Below the pieces are notes generated by a model. The model searched no databases. It was not told where the DNA came from and worked only from the letters and a program-made list of their open reading frames with translations. A DNA stretch of 43,837 nucleotides from Bacteroidota bacterium (GTDB lineage Bacteria; Bacteroidota; Bacteroidia; Bacteroidales; TTA-H9), in contig QKGM01000021.1 in NCBI GenBank assembly GCA_003250395.1, forward strand, positions 1 through 43,837, given 5' to 3'. Of the stretch, positions 35,640 through 43,837 are shown piece by piece. Position 1 is the first letter of the stretch; the number at the start of each line of letters is the position of its first letter. The translations under genes were made by a program, and so were the position numbers.

Positions 35640-36437
35640 TTAAAAACTATCCCAATTTCGAAGCACAAAATGCTGCCTGCTCATTTCCTTCCTAAACAAA
35701 ACCACCCCAAAGATAAACAGGTCAATAGTAACTCTGACACGCTTATCAGCTTTAATATCCTCCCATGCTTCTTCCATCTCTTTTGACCAATGAATATCAT
35801 CAAAAATAAAAACTGTTTCACTTGTAGCCAAATCAACCAGTCGATTGAAGAAATCAATGGTAGGTCCTTTTCTGTGGTTTCCATCAAAAACTACCATCTT
35901 TGGATTCAGGCTTTTAATAAATTCCAAGGTAAGGACACTAGCAAAATCGCCTTCTACCACCTCTACATCTGACGCCCCGATTTCAGAAATGTTACGTCTT
36001 GCAAGACTCGCAATATTTGGACAACCCTCAATGGTAACAATCCTTGCTGATGGAAGAGCAGCTTTAAGATACAACGATCCTATCCCGAGTGAAGTTCCCA
36101 ATTCAAGAACGACATTGGGATTGAAATGTTTTACCAGTCTGTAAAGCAATTTTCCGGGTCGATGTCGACGACCGGAATAATGAGCTAAATGCTTAACCTT
36201 ACGCCATTCACCCTGGATATGATGACTACCTCCTCCAAGATCTGTTACTAAAATCTCCTCTTTACTACTCAATAATTTTTTTTTCAATCTCTCAGGTAAT
36301 AAAACCTCCTTATATCGGGTACGGTTTTCAATCACCTCAGTCATCAACTGATACATATAAGGAGAATGAAGGCTATGAGCTGTAACCGATTTATTGAGAT
36401 ATCGAAAATAACGAAGGATGAAACTTAATGAAGGCAT
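35640..36437 (-). CDS. Class I SAM-dependent methyltransferase, O-methyltransferase-like
   Basis: 265 residues. SAM-binding motif I is VVLELGTSLGIGSLYLKAA (about 113-131), motif II IVTIEGCPNIASLARRNI, then EVVEGDF and KMVVFDGNHRKGPTIDFFNRL, which fits the class I fold with an acidic residue for the ribose. N-terminal 80 residues are helical (FRYLNKSVTAHSLHSPYMYQLM), typical of a Bacteroidota family often labelled O-methyltransferase. Substrate unknown. Own start close to a -7 box (TAGTTTTG, minus, 36456-36463) that lies beside the divergent UbiA element. Confidence 0.9.
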   Translation of the reverse strand: MPSLSFILRYFRYLNKSVTAHSLHSPYMYQLMTEVIENRTRYKEVLLPERLKKKLLSSKEEILVTDLGGGSHHIQGEWRKVKHLAHYSGRRHRPGKLLYRLVKHFNPNVVLELGTSLGIGSLYLKAALPSARIVTIEGCPNIASLARRNISEIGASDVEVVEGDFASVLTLEFIKSLNPKMVVFDGNHRKGPTIDFFNRLVDLATSETVFIFDDIHWSKEMEEAWEDIKADKRVRVTIDLFIFGVVLFRKEMSRQHFVLRNWDSF

Positions 36438-36455
36438 TGATGTTTATTACGGGGA

Positions 36456-36472
36456 CAAAACTAATAAATTTG
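36456..36472. promoter_or_regulatory. Adjacent divergent -7 elements
   Basis: TAGTTTTG on the minus strand (36456-36463) for the methyltransferase and TAAATTTG on the plus strand (36465-36472) for the UbiA gene are one base apart, so the two genes cannot be initiated at once. Neither has a clear TTG partner. Confidence 0.4.
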
Positions 36473-36511
36473 TTGTGTCCGGTGTATTCACTTTATTAAG
36501 CTAAATCCCGA

Positions 36512-37381
36512 ATGACCCTTTCAAGTATTTCTGTTGATATTAAAAACTATCTGTCACTGGTTAAATTCAGCCATACGCTTTTCTCGATGCCATTTGCCAT
36601 TACTGGATATTTCCTCGCTATTAAACAACCAAATCATCATTTTGACTGGACAATACTTGGACTGGTATTACTTTGTGTTCTTTTTGCCAGAAATTCAGCC
36701 ATGGCATTTAACCGTTATGCTGACAGGCTGATTGATGCAAAAAACCCAAGAACACAAAACCGTGAATTACCAGCTAAAATAATTACACCAGAATCGACTC
36801 TGATTTTTGTAATTCTGAATGCTATTCTCTTTTCGGGAGCTTCTTATCTTTTAAACAATCTCTGCTTTATACTTTCACCGGTTGCCTTAGCTGTCATTTT
36901 GGGGTATAGCTATGCAAAACGTTTCACCTCGCTGGCCCATCTGTTTCTTGGTATGGGGCTATCACTTTCACCAATCGGTGCCTATCTGGCAGTTACAGGT
37001 GAATTTGCGCTGGTTCCTGTATTGATTTCTTTTTCAGTCCTATTTTGGGTGGCCGGATTCGATGTCATTTATGCTCTGCAGGATGAAATCTTTGACCGCG
37101 ATAATGGATTACAAAGTATTCCTGTCCGCCTGGGTAAGACAACTGCTCTTTGGATATCAGGATTTCTCCATGTATTATCTGCCGGTTTTCTGGTTTCGGC
37201 AAGTATCATATCGTTTAGTGCCGTTTCCTGGATAGGGACAACTGTTTTCCTTGTGTTATTATGCTATCAGCACATAATAATCGGAAATGGTCGAATGGAA
37301 AGGATTAATCTGGCATTTTTCACTCTCAATGGTATCGCCAGTTTGGCATTTGCCTTATTTGCTGTAGCGGGAATGATATAG
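36512..37381 (+). CDS. UbiA-family prenyltransferase, likely MqnP type
   Basis: Attaches a polyprenyl chain to an aromatic acid in the membrane. 289 residues with about eight hydrophobic helices. First Asp-rich motif NRYADRLIDAKNPRTQNR (N67, D71, D75), second motif YALQDEIFDRDNGLQSIPVRLG (about 184-205). Both match UbiA and the closely related MqnP of the futalosine menaquinone route. Bacteroidota make menaquinone, which makes a menaquinone role more likely than ubiquinone; choosing between MenA and MqnP needs comparison. The polyprenyl synthase in this window could supply its substrate. Confidence 0.9.
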   Translation: MTLSSISVDIKNYLSLVKFSHTLFSMPFAITGYFLAIKQPNHHFDWTILGLVLLCVLFARNSAMAFNRYADRLIDAKNPRTQNRELPAKIITPESTLIFVILNAILFSGASYLLNNLCFILSPVALAVILGYSYAKRFTSLAHLFLGMGLSLSPIGAYLAVTGEFALVPVLISFSVLFWVAGFDVIYALQDEIFDRDNGLQSIPVRLGKTTALWISGFLHVLSAGFLVSASIISFSAVSWIGTTVFLVLLCYQHIIIGNGRMERINLAFFTLNGIASLAFALFAVAGMI

Positions 37382-37430
37382 ATATTTTTTGCCAAATACC
37401 AGAAATGTTCAGAAAGTGGCATTTTGAAAA

Positions 37431-38720
37431 TTACCTCCTCAGGAAATCTGAAACTAACGATTTCATCATTTCAAAATCCTTTCGACTGATCCAGAAGTCA
37501 CTAAAACTGCATCCTGACAATCGACAAAAAACTATAGCCTGATATAGTGAACTTACAAAGTAAGCAAGAGAAGCAATGATCCCAGCACCAGTGATTCCCC
37601 AGTAAAATACAGCCGGATAAATAAAAATCAGAGTTATGACCAAACCTGCCAGTGAGGCATGCAGGTTATACTTTGGTTGACCTGTACCACTGAAGTAGTG
37701 ACTGAAAATCATAGTAGCTGCAAGGGCAACAACCCCAAGCCCCAGAGCCAGAACAACCGGCCTTATCTTGCTAAATTCAGCGCCAAGCAACATTGCAAAG
37801 ACAGACGGAGGTATAACAGCCAGAACCAGAACACCCAAAAGGGTAACAATAACAGTAAATTTAAGTAATAATAATGTGATGGTCCGGTTATGTATAACAT
37901 CGTTGGAATTCGAAATATGGCTGAACTGAACCAGAGAGATACTCTGACCCACGATACGCAAACCTTCGGTCAATTGCGCTCCGGCGTTATATACCCCCAG
38001 CGAAGCAGACCCAAGAACCGGAGAAATAATGTAAAAGCTAAGCCGCTTATTGGCCAGATGAATAGCACTGGCCATCTGGCTCTGTGAACCAAAACTGAAG
38101 ATCTCGTGAAGTAGTTTTTTCCATCCTGTCAGAACTTCGGGTTTTATCCATTTTCGTGTATACAAAAGCCCAAGCATCCAGGAAAATCCATAGCCGCAAT
38201 AAAGAGCAATCACCCAGGCATGAGCATCCCTGACCTTGATTATAAAAAGCATAAAAACCAATCCGGTCAGTTGCATAATTATCTGTAAGAAAAAGACTTT
38301 ATTGTAGGCTGCAACCTCCCCTTTGCCTAATAAAAGATTCTGATGAATTCCTGCCAGAGAAACCATTAGTGAGATTACTAAAATATGCAAAGCATATCCT
38401 TCCGGGATCACAGCGTGGACTAACAGGGGGAAAAAAGAAAGAACCCCCCATACAATAACCGCCAGTACGATTACCATTCCTGCCCAGATATAAGATGGGA
38501 TTAAAAGACGCCACATCGATACCCTGGGAGCAAAATAAACAAGAGAACTGCCACCGAAAAATTCATTAACCATTGCTATCACTGTCACATCTAAAAGAAT
38601 GATTCCGGCAACACCATATTCTCCTGCTCCCATCCATCGGGCGCTTAATATCACCATCACAATGCTGATAACGGCATTTACAAGTCGGGTACCTGTTGTC
38701 ATTAATACCTGCCTAAACAT
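37431..38720 (-). CDS. Oligosaccharide flippase/polysaccharide export membrane protein
   Basis: About 429 residues from ATG 38720, with 12 or so hydrophobic helices, MATE/MOP-superfamily Wzx type: N-terminal FRQVLMTTGTRLVNAVISIVMVILSARWMGAGEYGVAGIILL is the characteristic first helices and GxxxYG loop. It would flip a lipid-linked sugar unit across the inner membrane. The frame opens 30 nt further upstream, but ATG 38720 overlaps the end of the formyltransferase-like gene by 8 bp, a usual coupling. No polymerase or glycosyltransferase set is adjacent beyond the upstream gene, so the glycan is unknown. Confidence 0.9.
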   Translation of the reverse strand: MFRQVLMTTGTRLVNAVISIVMVILSARWMGAGEYGVAGIILLDVTVIAMVNEFFGGSSLVYFAPRVSMWRLLIPSYIWAGMVIVLAVIVWGVLSFFPLLVHAVIPEGYALHILVISLMVSLAGIHQNLLLGKGEVAAYNKVFFLQIIMQLTGLVFMLFIIKVRDAHAWVIALYCGYGFSWMLGLLYTRKWIKPEVLTGWKKLLHEIFSFGSQSQMASAIHLANKRLSFYIISPVLGSASLGVYNAGAQLTEGLRIVGQSISLVQFSHISNSNDVIHNRTITLLLLKFTVIVTLLGVLVLAVIPPSVFAMLLGAEFSKIRPVVLALGLGVVALAATMIFSHYFSGTGQPKYNLHASLAGLVITLIFIYPAVFYWGITGAGIIASLAYFVSSLYQAIVFCRLSGCSFSDFWISRKDFEMMKSLVSDFLRR

Positions 38721-40404
38721 GATGGAATAATCGCTTAAAATGTTCAGCAAATTTCAATTTAAAAACTGCCATAATAAAAACAAACCGCTTTCCGTCAACT
38801 ACAGTGGCTGAGGTATTGAAATTATAAGTATGAATCCCCTTCGGGAAACGACTCCTATCGACCGGAATTATCTGATCAATAGTTTTTTCCCGATAATCAA
38901 TCGTGGACATTACCTCTACCTCATTGAACACTACTTTTCGGCCATAATGGACTGAGCAATCCTGGGCAGGACGATATAATTTCCCATTTAGCACAAATAG
39001 CTTACCCGCCGGGCGACTACTTCTCAGATCACTTTTAACAGGATTCAGGGGATGGGGGAGATAAGGTCCACGCAAATTATCTGCAAAAAACAAGTAAAGA
39101 TGAATACTGGGAGCATCTTTCGTAGTACAGAATAACCACCAACGACTATTGTCATACCATAAAACTGGATCCACACCAGACAGATTATCAATCAAGACGG
39201 AATCCAGTACTAACTTCATATATGGAAGTTGTAACCGGTATAACCTGATTTGCCTGATTTCGAAACTTTCAGGAGTGCAAAATATTTCTCCATCATATTC
39301 GGTAACAGATGGAAACGAAAGGTGCCAAGGTTCCTCAAGCAACACGCTTCGACTTTGCGGATATCGATCTACTTCTGTAACCCTGACAGCAGAAATTATT
39401 CCTTTCTCTTTCCTGTAATTATACTCCTCGAACCATATATAATTGTCTTCTTTTACCTTTACAACAAACGGATCAGCAACAAATACACTCTTTTCAGGTT
39501 TAGGAAACCATTTCCATGAAATGACATTTTCAGGATACATCGGGTTGACGGAATGGGTAATAGCTATATTCCAATCTTCTGCCCTAAATAACTCACCAAG
39601 ATGGAATTTAACCCTGTAAAACACCATTTTCAGCATAAGGAAAGTGAATACTAAATTCCGTGGTGGCTTATAAATTGGGGCAAGTGAATGTGCGGCAACA
39701 GGATTCAGTACATCGTTTAGTAAAGCAGCAGCACATCTGACTGGCCATTCTACGCCCCCCCAGTGCAACTGATCAAAATGATCTCTCCAAGAACGATTAA
39801 TAGTACGAAACCACCCCTTATAAAGAACCTCCCCATCATCAAGTCGGTTAGTTATTCTTTGCAATATTACACCGGTAACCGGATCTCCATTATAAATCTC
39901 CCATAATCCTGGAGGACTACCTCTGTATAACTGTTCATCACCATGATGAAACGACCAGACACCAAAACGAGGCACATCCAGCACATCACCTTTTAGAATC
40001 CCAAAACCGAATCGCAAAAGGAAATGCAGATCGGCACTCCGAATTATCTCAATGTCGCCAGAAGAAAGAATATTCCCATTACCATTTGAAACAGGCAGAC
40101 AACGCAAAATCCTGGCTCCTTGCAATACCGGCTCAACTGGTAACAGTTTTTTGGATTTTGGTTTGAATATATACCGGTAGTAAATCTTAAACAATAACCT
40201 TGACCAATTGTAATGCCTTAGCCGTTTAGAACAACAAACCGATTCTGCAGGGGTATCATCTAGTATCATTAATTCAGCAATAGCACCACGATTTACTAAA
40301 TGCCTGATACATTCAACTTGCCATGCTTCAGCCATCGTTGATGAAAGTAGTACCCCAAAACGGATACCCCCTAGATCTGATGAAGGTTGTGTACATTGGG
40401 TCAT
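38713..40404 (-). CDS. Formyltransferase-like domain fused to a glycosidase-like beta-propeller
   Basis: 563 residues in two parts. Residues 12-235 resemble formyl_trans_N: FGVWSFHHGDEQLYRGSPPGLWEIYNGDPVTGVIL aligned to the Met-tRNA formyltransferase pattern, with catalytic H153 and D189 but the usual Asn two residues before the His replaced by Ser151. Residues 270-560 carry repeated blade-like strands (FVADPFVVKVKEDNYIWFEEY, WYDNSRWWLFCTT), like the GIPC-transferase N-terminal/five-bladed glycosidase fold. Such fusions are thought to modify sugars of surface glycans; a sugar N-formyltransferase or a non-catalytic use are both possible. Operon with the downstream flippase. A perfect -7 box lies only 5 nt before the ATG (40409-40416). 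Confidence 0.82.
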   Translation of the reverse strand: MTQCTQPSSDLGGIRFGVLLSSTMAEAWQVECIRHLVNRGAIAELMILDDTPAESVCCSKRLRHYNWSRLLFKIYYRYIFKPKSKKLLPVEPVLQGARILRCLPVSNGNGNILSSGDIEIIRSADLHFLLRFGFGILKGDVLDVPRFGVWSFHHGDEQLYRGSPPGLWEIYNGDPVTGVILQRITNRLDDGEVLYKGWFRTINRSWRDHFDQLHWGGVEWPVRCAAALLNDVLNPVAAHSLAPIYKPPRNLVFTFLMLKMVFYRVKFHLGELFRAEDWNIAITHSVNPMYPENVISWKWFPKPEKSVFVADPFVVKVKEDNYIWFEEYNYRKEKGIISAVRVTEVDRYPQSRSVLLEEPWHLSFPSVTEYDGEIFCTPESFEIRQIRLYRLQLPYMKLVLDSVLIDNLSGVDPVLWYDNSRWWLFCTTKDAPSIHLYLFFADNLRGPYLPHPLNPVKSDLRSSRPAGKLFVLNGKLYRPAQDCSVHYGRKVVFNEVEVMSTIDYREKTIDQIIPVDRSRFPKGIHTYNFNTSATVVDGKRFVFIMAVFKLKFAEHFKRLFHHV

Positions 40405-40408
40405 AGGG

Positions 40409-40416
40409 CAAAGGTA
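40409..40416 (-). promoter_or_regulatory. -7 element immediately before the formyltransferase-like gene
   Basis: Minus-strand TACCTTTG ending 4 nt before the ATG at 40404. Used, it would give a leaderless mRNA; no TTG partner. Confidence 0.35.
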
Positions 40417-40496
40417 AAGATTTTGGCTTGCTAATTAGATAGGCACTTGCATTCGGAAACTATCATATCTGTTAAACACCCATCGATTATGTATTA

Positions 40497-42578
40497 CTAC
40501 CTGATTTTGATAATCATCTGTACTTTCATCTCTTGTCTATCAGCGCTTAAGTAATCATCAGGCCCCTTGAGTAAAACAGTCTTTTCATCAAACCGACTGA
40601 TTGAGTACCTTAACCACAGGGAAATCCAGTCCAGGGGATCATAGTTTACCAACAAGACCAGTCTGCTTCCCTCACCATATACAACAGGCGTTGAAAACGC
40701 ATAAAGAACATCTGGTTCATATAAATACATGCGTGTATCCCAATCAGTAACCGAAAACAGTAGAAAAGCCCCACTAAAATGCCACCTTCCAATTTCAGTA
40801 CGAATCTGTTGACCAATCATATAGCCATTTATACAGGTGCCATGAAGGTCAACCATCGACCATTCAGCTAATGAGGTTAGCCTGAGGGTGCCTGTTACTT
40901 TCACCTTAACTGATCCCCTCAAAGAATGCCTGTAACGATCGGAGAGGACATGACTAATTTCACCAGTATTTAGAGCGAGATTAATTTCTTTATGCTCATA
41001 CCTGTAACGAAACGTCAAACAAGCATCTGATGAAAGTTCATATTCCGCTTTCAACCCGTATTCTGCACCTGAGGAAGATTTATCCACACGATAATTCAAC
41101 CAGGGAAACCTATACATATCAGCATATCCAGAGATAACAAGCTTATGAAGAGGAATATAGCTCATGGCTACGTAAAGGCCTTTTTCATTACTATTACGAC
41201 TGTTTTCTCCAAACGCAGCGCCCAGGGGACTAGTAAATCGTACTCCATAATTCCTATAAAGCAAAGCACAATTAATTCTGATGTCGGGAGTCCAGCGTAC
41301 ACCCGCTATTAACCCAATAGCACCTATTCTATTCATTCCTAGTTCACCAAAAAAAGCCAAACGTCGAAATATAACTTGATAGTCAAGGTTGCAATTTTTG
41401 CTTTCTGTTCCCGAAAAACAATACTTCTGATAAAAAGCATCACTCTGCTGCACGGGAGAATTATATTTCATTATATAACCGGTAATCCCAATTTGCATCA
41501 TTCCATTTTGCCAGCCGAGCCTTCCACCAAAAACCGTTTGGTTCACAGCATCTTTAGCAGCCAGCTCCTTGGAAGTTCGATGTAGCCCTGAAGGCGATAT
41601 GGCAGGGTGATACTCCATTTCTATAGTATCAGAATTATCTTCTGTACCGTCTACCTTCAAACTGCTGACGAAGGCAGTAAAACGCCAATTCCCCAGAGCC
41701 ACCATTGTCCCTGCACCACGTAAAAATCTATTCTCGTCCGTTCCGGTTGAAGGCCTGAGCCCCTGACCATTTCTATTTAACCAAAGCGGGTCAGTTGGCT
41801 TACGAAACCCAAATCCAGTCCATAGAGTAAGCCCCTGCCCAAAGTTAGCATGGAAATCTCCCAGGACAAGCTGTTTCACAATCCCAGTATTTTTTAAAAA
41901 GGCATAGGCAGAATAAAAATCAAATCCTGGTTGATTTTTATTAAAGAATTCTTCACCAGGATCCTTTTCAGCGGTGATTCCAGCCCTGAAACCTCCTTTA
42001 GTTTCAAAAGTATATTTAAACAGCAATCGATCGGCACTACCTGGATAGACTCCTGCGAATCTGTTTTCCAGTGAGTCGGACTCTGGCGAATAACCTGCCT
42101 GCTTTGTTAAAGGGTGTTGCCATCGCATAATAATGCGGCTTTTGGGTTTATACCAAATACGGGATAACAATCTCTGCTGCTTTCCTGCCGGACTAAAATC
42201 AAGGTATGGAATAATTAGTGCAATTGTCAATGAATCGAATCCATCGATGGCCATTAACTCCCAGCGGGATAGTATTGCGCCATAAGAAGCAATATACACT
42301 GAAAGGCGAATCGCCTGATCACGCGAAATTACAGGGATAACCGACAATTCGTCAAGAGAAGCTTCATTTACCTTAATCTTGTTTCGAACCATATAGTCCA
42401 TCACCTCTATCAAGTCACCTGGATTAGAGTTCTCATCGTTCCTGTAACCGTCCTCTTCCATCTCTTTTTTAAAGTTTTCGATTACAATCAATGAATCAAC
42501 GACTTGCGCTCTGCCTACAATACCAGACAACATCAGGAATTGTAGAAAAATCACCCGGTTTATTTTGCAAAACGCCAT
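40497..42578 (-). CDS. Exported helix-hairpin-helix protein with C-terminal beta-barrel-like region
   Basis: 693 residues. Signal peptide ending in GRA before Q25. Residues 66-127 hold two helix-hairpin-helix-like units (KVNEASLDELSVIPVISRDQAIRLSVYI, GAILSRWELMAIDGFDSLTIALIIPYL), similar to ComEA/T2SK folds. From residue 130 to the end, about 560 residues of alternating aromatic strands (GFRAGITAEKDPG, LGDFHANFGQGLTLWTGFGFRKP) look like an outer-membrane beta-barrel. Start ATG overlaps the PorV-like gene by 19 bp, so the two are coupled. The HhH could bind DNA or protein. A known Bacteroidota domain set, but its job is not established. Confidence 0.85.
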   Translation of the reverse strand: MAFCKINRVIFLQFLMLSGIVGRAQVVDSLIVIENFKKEMEEDGYRNDENSNPGDLIEVMDYMVRNKIKVNEASLDELSVIPVISRDQAIRLSVYIASYGAILSRWELMAIDGFDSLTIALIIPYLDFSPAGKQQRLLSRIWYKPKSRIIMRWQHPLTKQAGYSPESDSLENRFAGVYPGSADRLLFKYTFETKGGFRAGITAEKDPGEEFFNKNQPGFDFYSAYAFLKNTGIVKQLVLGDFHANFGQGLTLWTGFGFRKPTDPLWLNRNGQGLRPSTGTDENRFLRGAGTMVALGNWRFTAFVSSLKVDGTEDNSDTIEMEYHPAISPSGLHRTSKELAAKDAVNQTVFGGRLGWQNGMMQIGITGYIMKYNSPVQQSDAFYQKYCFSGTESKNCNLDYQVIFRRLAFFGELGMNRIGAIGLIAGVRWTPDIRINCALLYRNYGVRFTSPLGAAFGENSRNSNEKGLYVAMSYIPLHKLVISGYADMYRFPWLNYRVDKSSSGAEYGLKAEYELSSDACLTFRYRYEHKEINLALNTGEISHVLSDRYRHSLRGSVKVKVTGTLRLTSLAEWSMVDLHGTCINGYMIGQQIRTEIGRWHFSGAFLLFSVTDWDTRMYLYEPDVLYAFSTPVVYGEGSRLVLLVNYDPLDWISLWLRYSISRFDEKTVLLKGPDDYLSADRQEMKVQMIIKIR

Positions 42579-43375
42579 GTTATAGAAAGCTGTGGAGAAT
42601 AACCTAAAACAGTATGCACTGACGATGAGACATCTATCTGCAGCCGTCCCATATTAAGCCCGGCACCGAACGTATATAATGAAGGTCCGGTACTCAAGCC
42701 ACCACGTAAATAAATCTCCTTCAACAGCTGATATTCCCAACCTACATGCACTTCTGTACTCATCCCGCTTATCTTAACCACCTCTGCTGTAGAACTAAAA
42801 ATCTCAGAGACCTTCCACATAAGTCCCGTGGCTATCCTCGACGGGATTCTCTCTTCACTCATACCGCTCAATTTCCAGGAGGTAGGATTGTCAGCATACG
42901 CACCAACAATCCATTCATTATTAAGTCTGATCAACAATCCTACACTGAAAGTAAAACCATTTCTTCTTAGATAATCCCCAGCAACATTATTGATAATGGC
43001 ATTAAAACCAATACCGGCAGCAACAAAGGGGCCAAAACTCCTACCAAACGAAATCCCGATACTTTGATCATTATAATCATCAAAACCAAAATGACAGTAT
43101 GAAAATGCAAAGGCTCCTTTCCAGGCAGGGACTTCAAATGCAAAAGCTTTCGTTGCCATCTCGCTCATCATAAAACGATTGTCGTAATACAATCCAAACT
43201 GCACACAGGGATGATCTGCCAGAGCTGCCCTGTTAGCAAAGGTACCCCATAGCCCAGGTTGACAGGTTGATGTAAACCCCATGGCTGCCTGCTTTCCACC
43301 TATTGCAACCAAGTTGCCTGATGCCGATATTATTAACGGCATCAAAACACAAACAATAATAAACCTGACTCTCAT
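42560..43375 (-). CDS. PorV/PorQ-like outer-membrane protein
   Basis: 271 residues. Signal peptide (VRFIIVCVLMPLIISASG), then the N-terminal sequence GGKQAAMGFTSTCQPGLWGTFANRAALAD, the pattern AxGGAxxAxxxxxxxxxxNPAxLA shared by the FadL-like PorV/PorQ proteins. The rest is alternating aromatic strands ending WRFAK, so a barrel of about 14 strands is likely. PorV-type proteins handle T9SS cargo; here it may serve the barrel protein it is coupled to. First gene of the four-gene minus-strand cluster; stop overlaps the next start by 19 bp. Confidence 0.8.
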   Translation of the reverse strand: MRVRFIIVCVLMPLIISASGNLVAIGGKQAAMGFTSTCQPGLWGTFANRAALADHPCVQFGLYYDNRFMMSEMATKAFAFEVPAWKGAFAFSYCHFGFDDYNDQSIGISFGRSFGPFVAAGIGFNAIINNVAGDYLRRNGFTFSVGLLIRLNNEWIVGAYADNPTSWKLSGMSEERIPSRIATGLMWKVSEIFSSTAEVVKISGMSTEVHVGWEYQLLKEIYLRGGLSTGPSLYTFGAGLNMGRLQIDVSSSVHTVLGYSPQLSITWRFAK

Positions 43376-43837
43376 CGTAAAAAGATTTTACCGTTTTCAA
43401 ACCGGAAATACTATTTACCGAATTTTGCTGTGCAGTTAGATTTCGATTTTGGAAAAATCGTATTGTTCTTTGTTCCAAAATTAACTATAATTAGGTCAAA
43501 ATGTACCTTTTCAGAAAAAATAATATAACTGTTTAAGCTAATCTTCAACGATAAGCCGCCTTCAAAATAATGATTATCTTAAATTAGTTATCAACCAATC
43601 ACGGAAAGATACAAACACCCAATTGACAACTACAAATTGTCTATAAACTATTTCCTTTATATTAAAAAACTATTATACGATTTAAGCTTTTTAAAAAAAT
43701 GAATTAAAGTACCTCTGTTATAACCTAAACATAACTTCGATTTACCAACAAGCTGACTGTCGAAGAAAAATACAAAAAATAATGTTTTTCAATGATTTCT
43801 CCGTCAAGCAATCCTTTGGTATTTATCCCAGGAAATG
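43376..43837. other. AT-rich gene-free end of the window
   Basis: 462 bases of AT-rich sequence upstream of the PorV-like gene. A TAATTTTG on the minus strand (43476-43483) is a possible -7 box without partner at the correct distance. A 36-codon frame enters from the right edge on the minus strand (43725-43835) and is unrecognised. No repeat or RNA gene was seen. Confidence 0.45.

Noticed and set aside
43725-43835. 36-codon minus-strand frame entering from the right edge
   Set aside because: Too short and unrecognised; AT-rich sequence on both sides. It could be the end of a gene outside the window but cannot be supported.

Overview
The window is a stretch of chromosome from a member of the Bacteroidota, most likely the order Bacteroidales. 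The left edge carries the 5' part of a 16S rRNA gene of Bacteroidales type on the minus strand. Promoters of the Bacteroidota form (TTG or TTTG, about 19-21 nt, then TAnnTTTG) recur throughout. Gene content agrees: gliding genes gldE and gldD, two secreted peptidases with C-terminal type IX secretion sorting domains, a DUF2795 protein, and the cluster HU - tiny basic protein - RNase G facing mutY-ssb-gldE-gldD. No phage, insertion sequence, CRISPR array or tRNA was seen. Most of the window is ordinary core genome.

Layout. 1-760: 16S rRNA 5' end with leader and a strong promoter. 763-5900: M1-family peptidase, a leucine-rich-repeat protein and aspS with its terminator. 5900-6540: a gene-free stretch. 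6541-10323: minus-strand genes for a small membrane protein, trpS, RNase G, a 29-residue basic protein and HU, with a long hairpin just upstream of the RNase G start. 10361-17639: mutY, ssb, gldE, gldD, an M14 carboxypeptidase and corA on the plus strand. 17634-23818: a hypothetical gene, an OmpR-type two-component pair, a 16-repeat MORN-like protein, a polyprenyl diphosphate synthase, a radical SAM protein and a small hypothetical. 23815-27443: a rhodanese-like protein without its catalytic cysteine, a candidate structured RNA, a glutaminyl cyclase, a 1.2-kb gene-free stretch rich in repeats and a small outer-membrane protein. 27523-33720: gmk, yicC, an MFS transporter and secA. 33929-37381: DUF2795 protein, cobalamin adenosyltransferase, LolD/MacB-type ATPase, a methyltransferase and a UbiA prenyltransferase. 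37431-43375: a surface or envelope cluster (flippase, formyltransferase-like fusion, helix-hairpin-helix plus barrel protein, PorV-like protein). The last 460 bases hold no gene I can support.

How the parts connect. Export is a running theme: SecA, a glutaminyl cyclase, T9SS cargo and several outer-membrane proteins. Six of the exported proteins have Gln directly after the predicted signal-peptidase-I site, which fits the pyroglutamate Q-rule known for this phylum and the cyclase encoded here.

The most unusual region is 24.3-27.0 kb. Two sigma-54-like promoters (TTGGCAtG..GC and TTGGCACG..GT) each lie downstream of a palindrome that could bind an activator. The first precedes a candidate structured RNA that ends in an intrinsic terminator; the second precedes a small barrel protein. 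The gap between them also holds a perfect 17-bp-arm hairpin fused to 11-bp tandem repeats. All assignments rest on reading motifs by eye; no database search or folding program was run.
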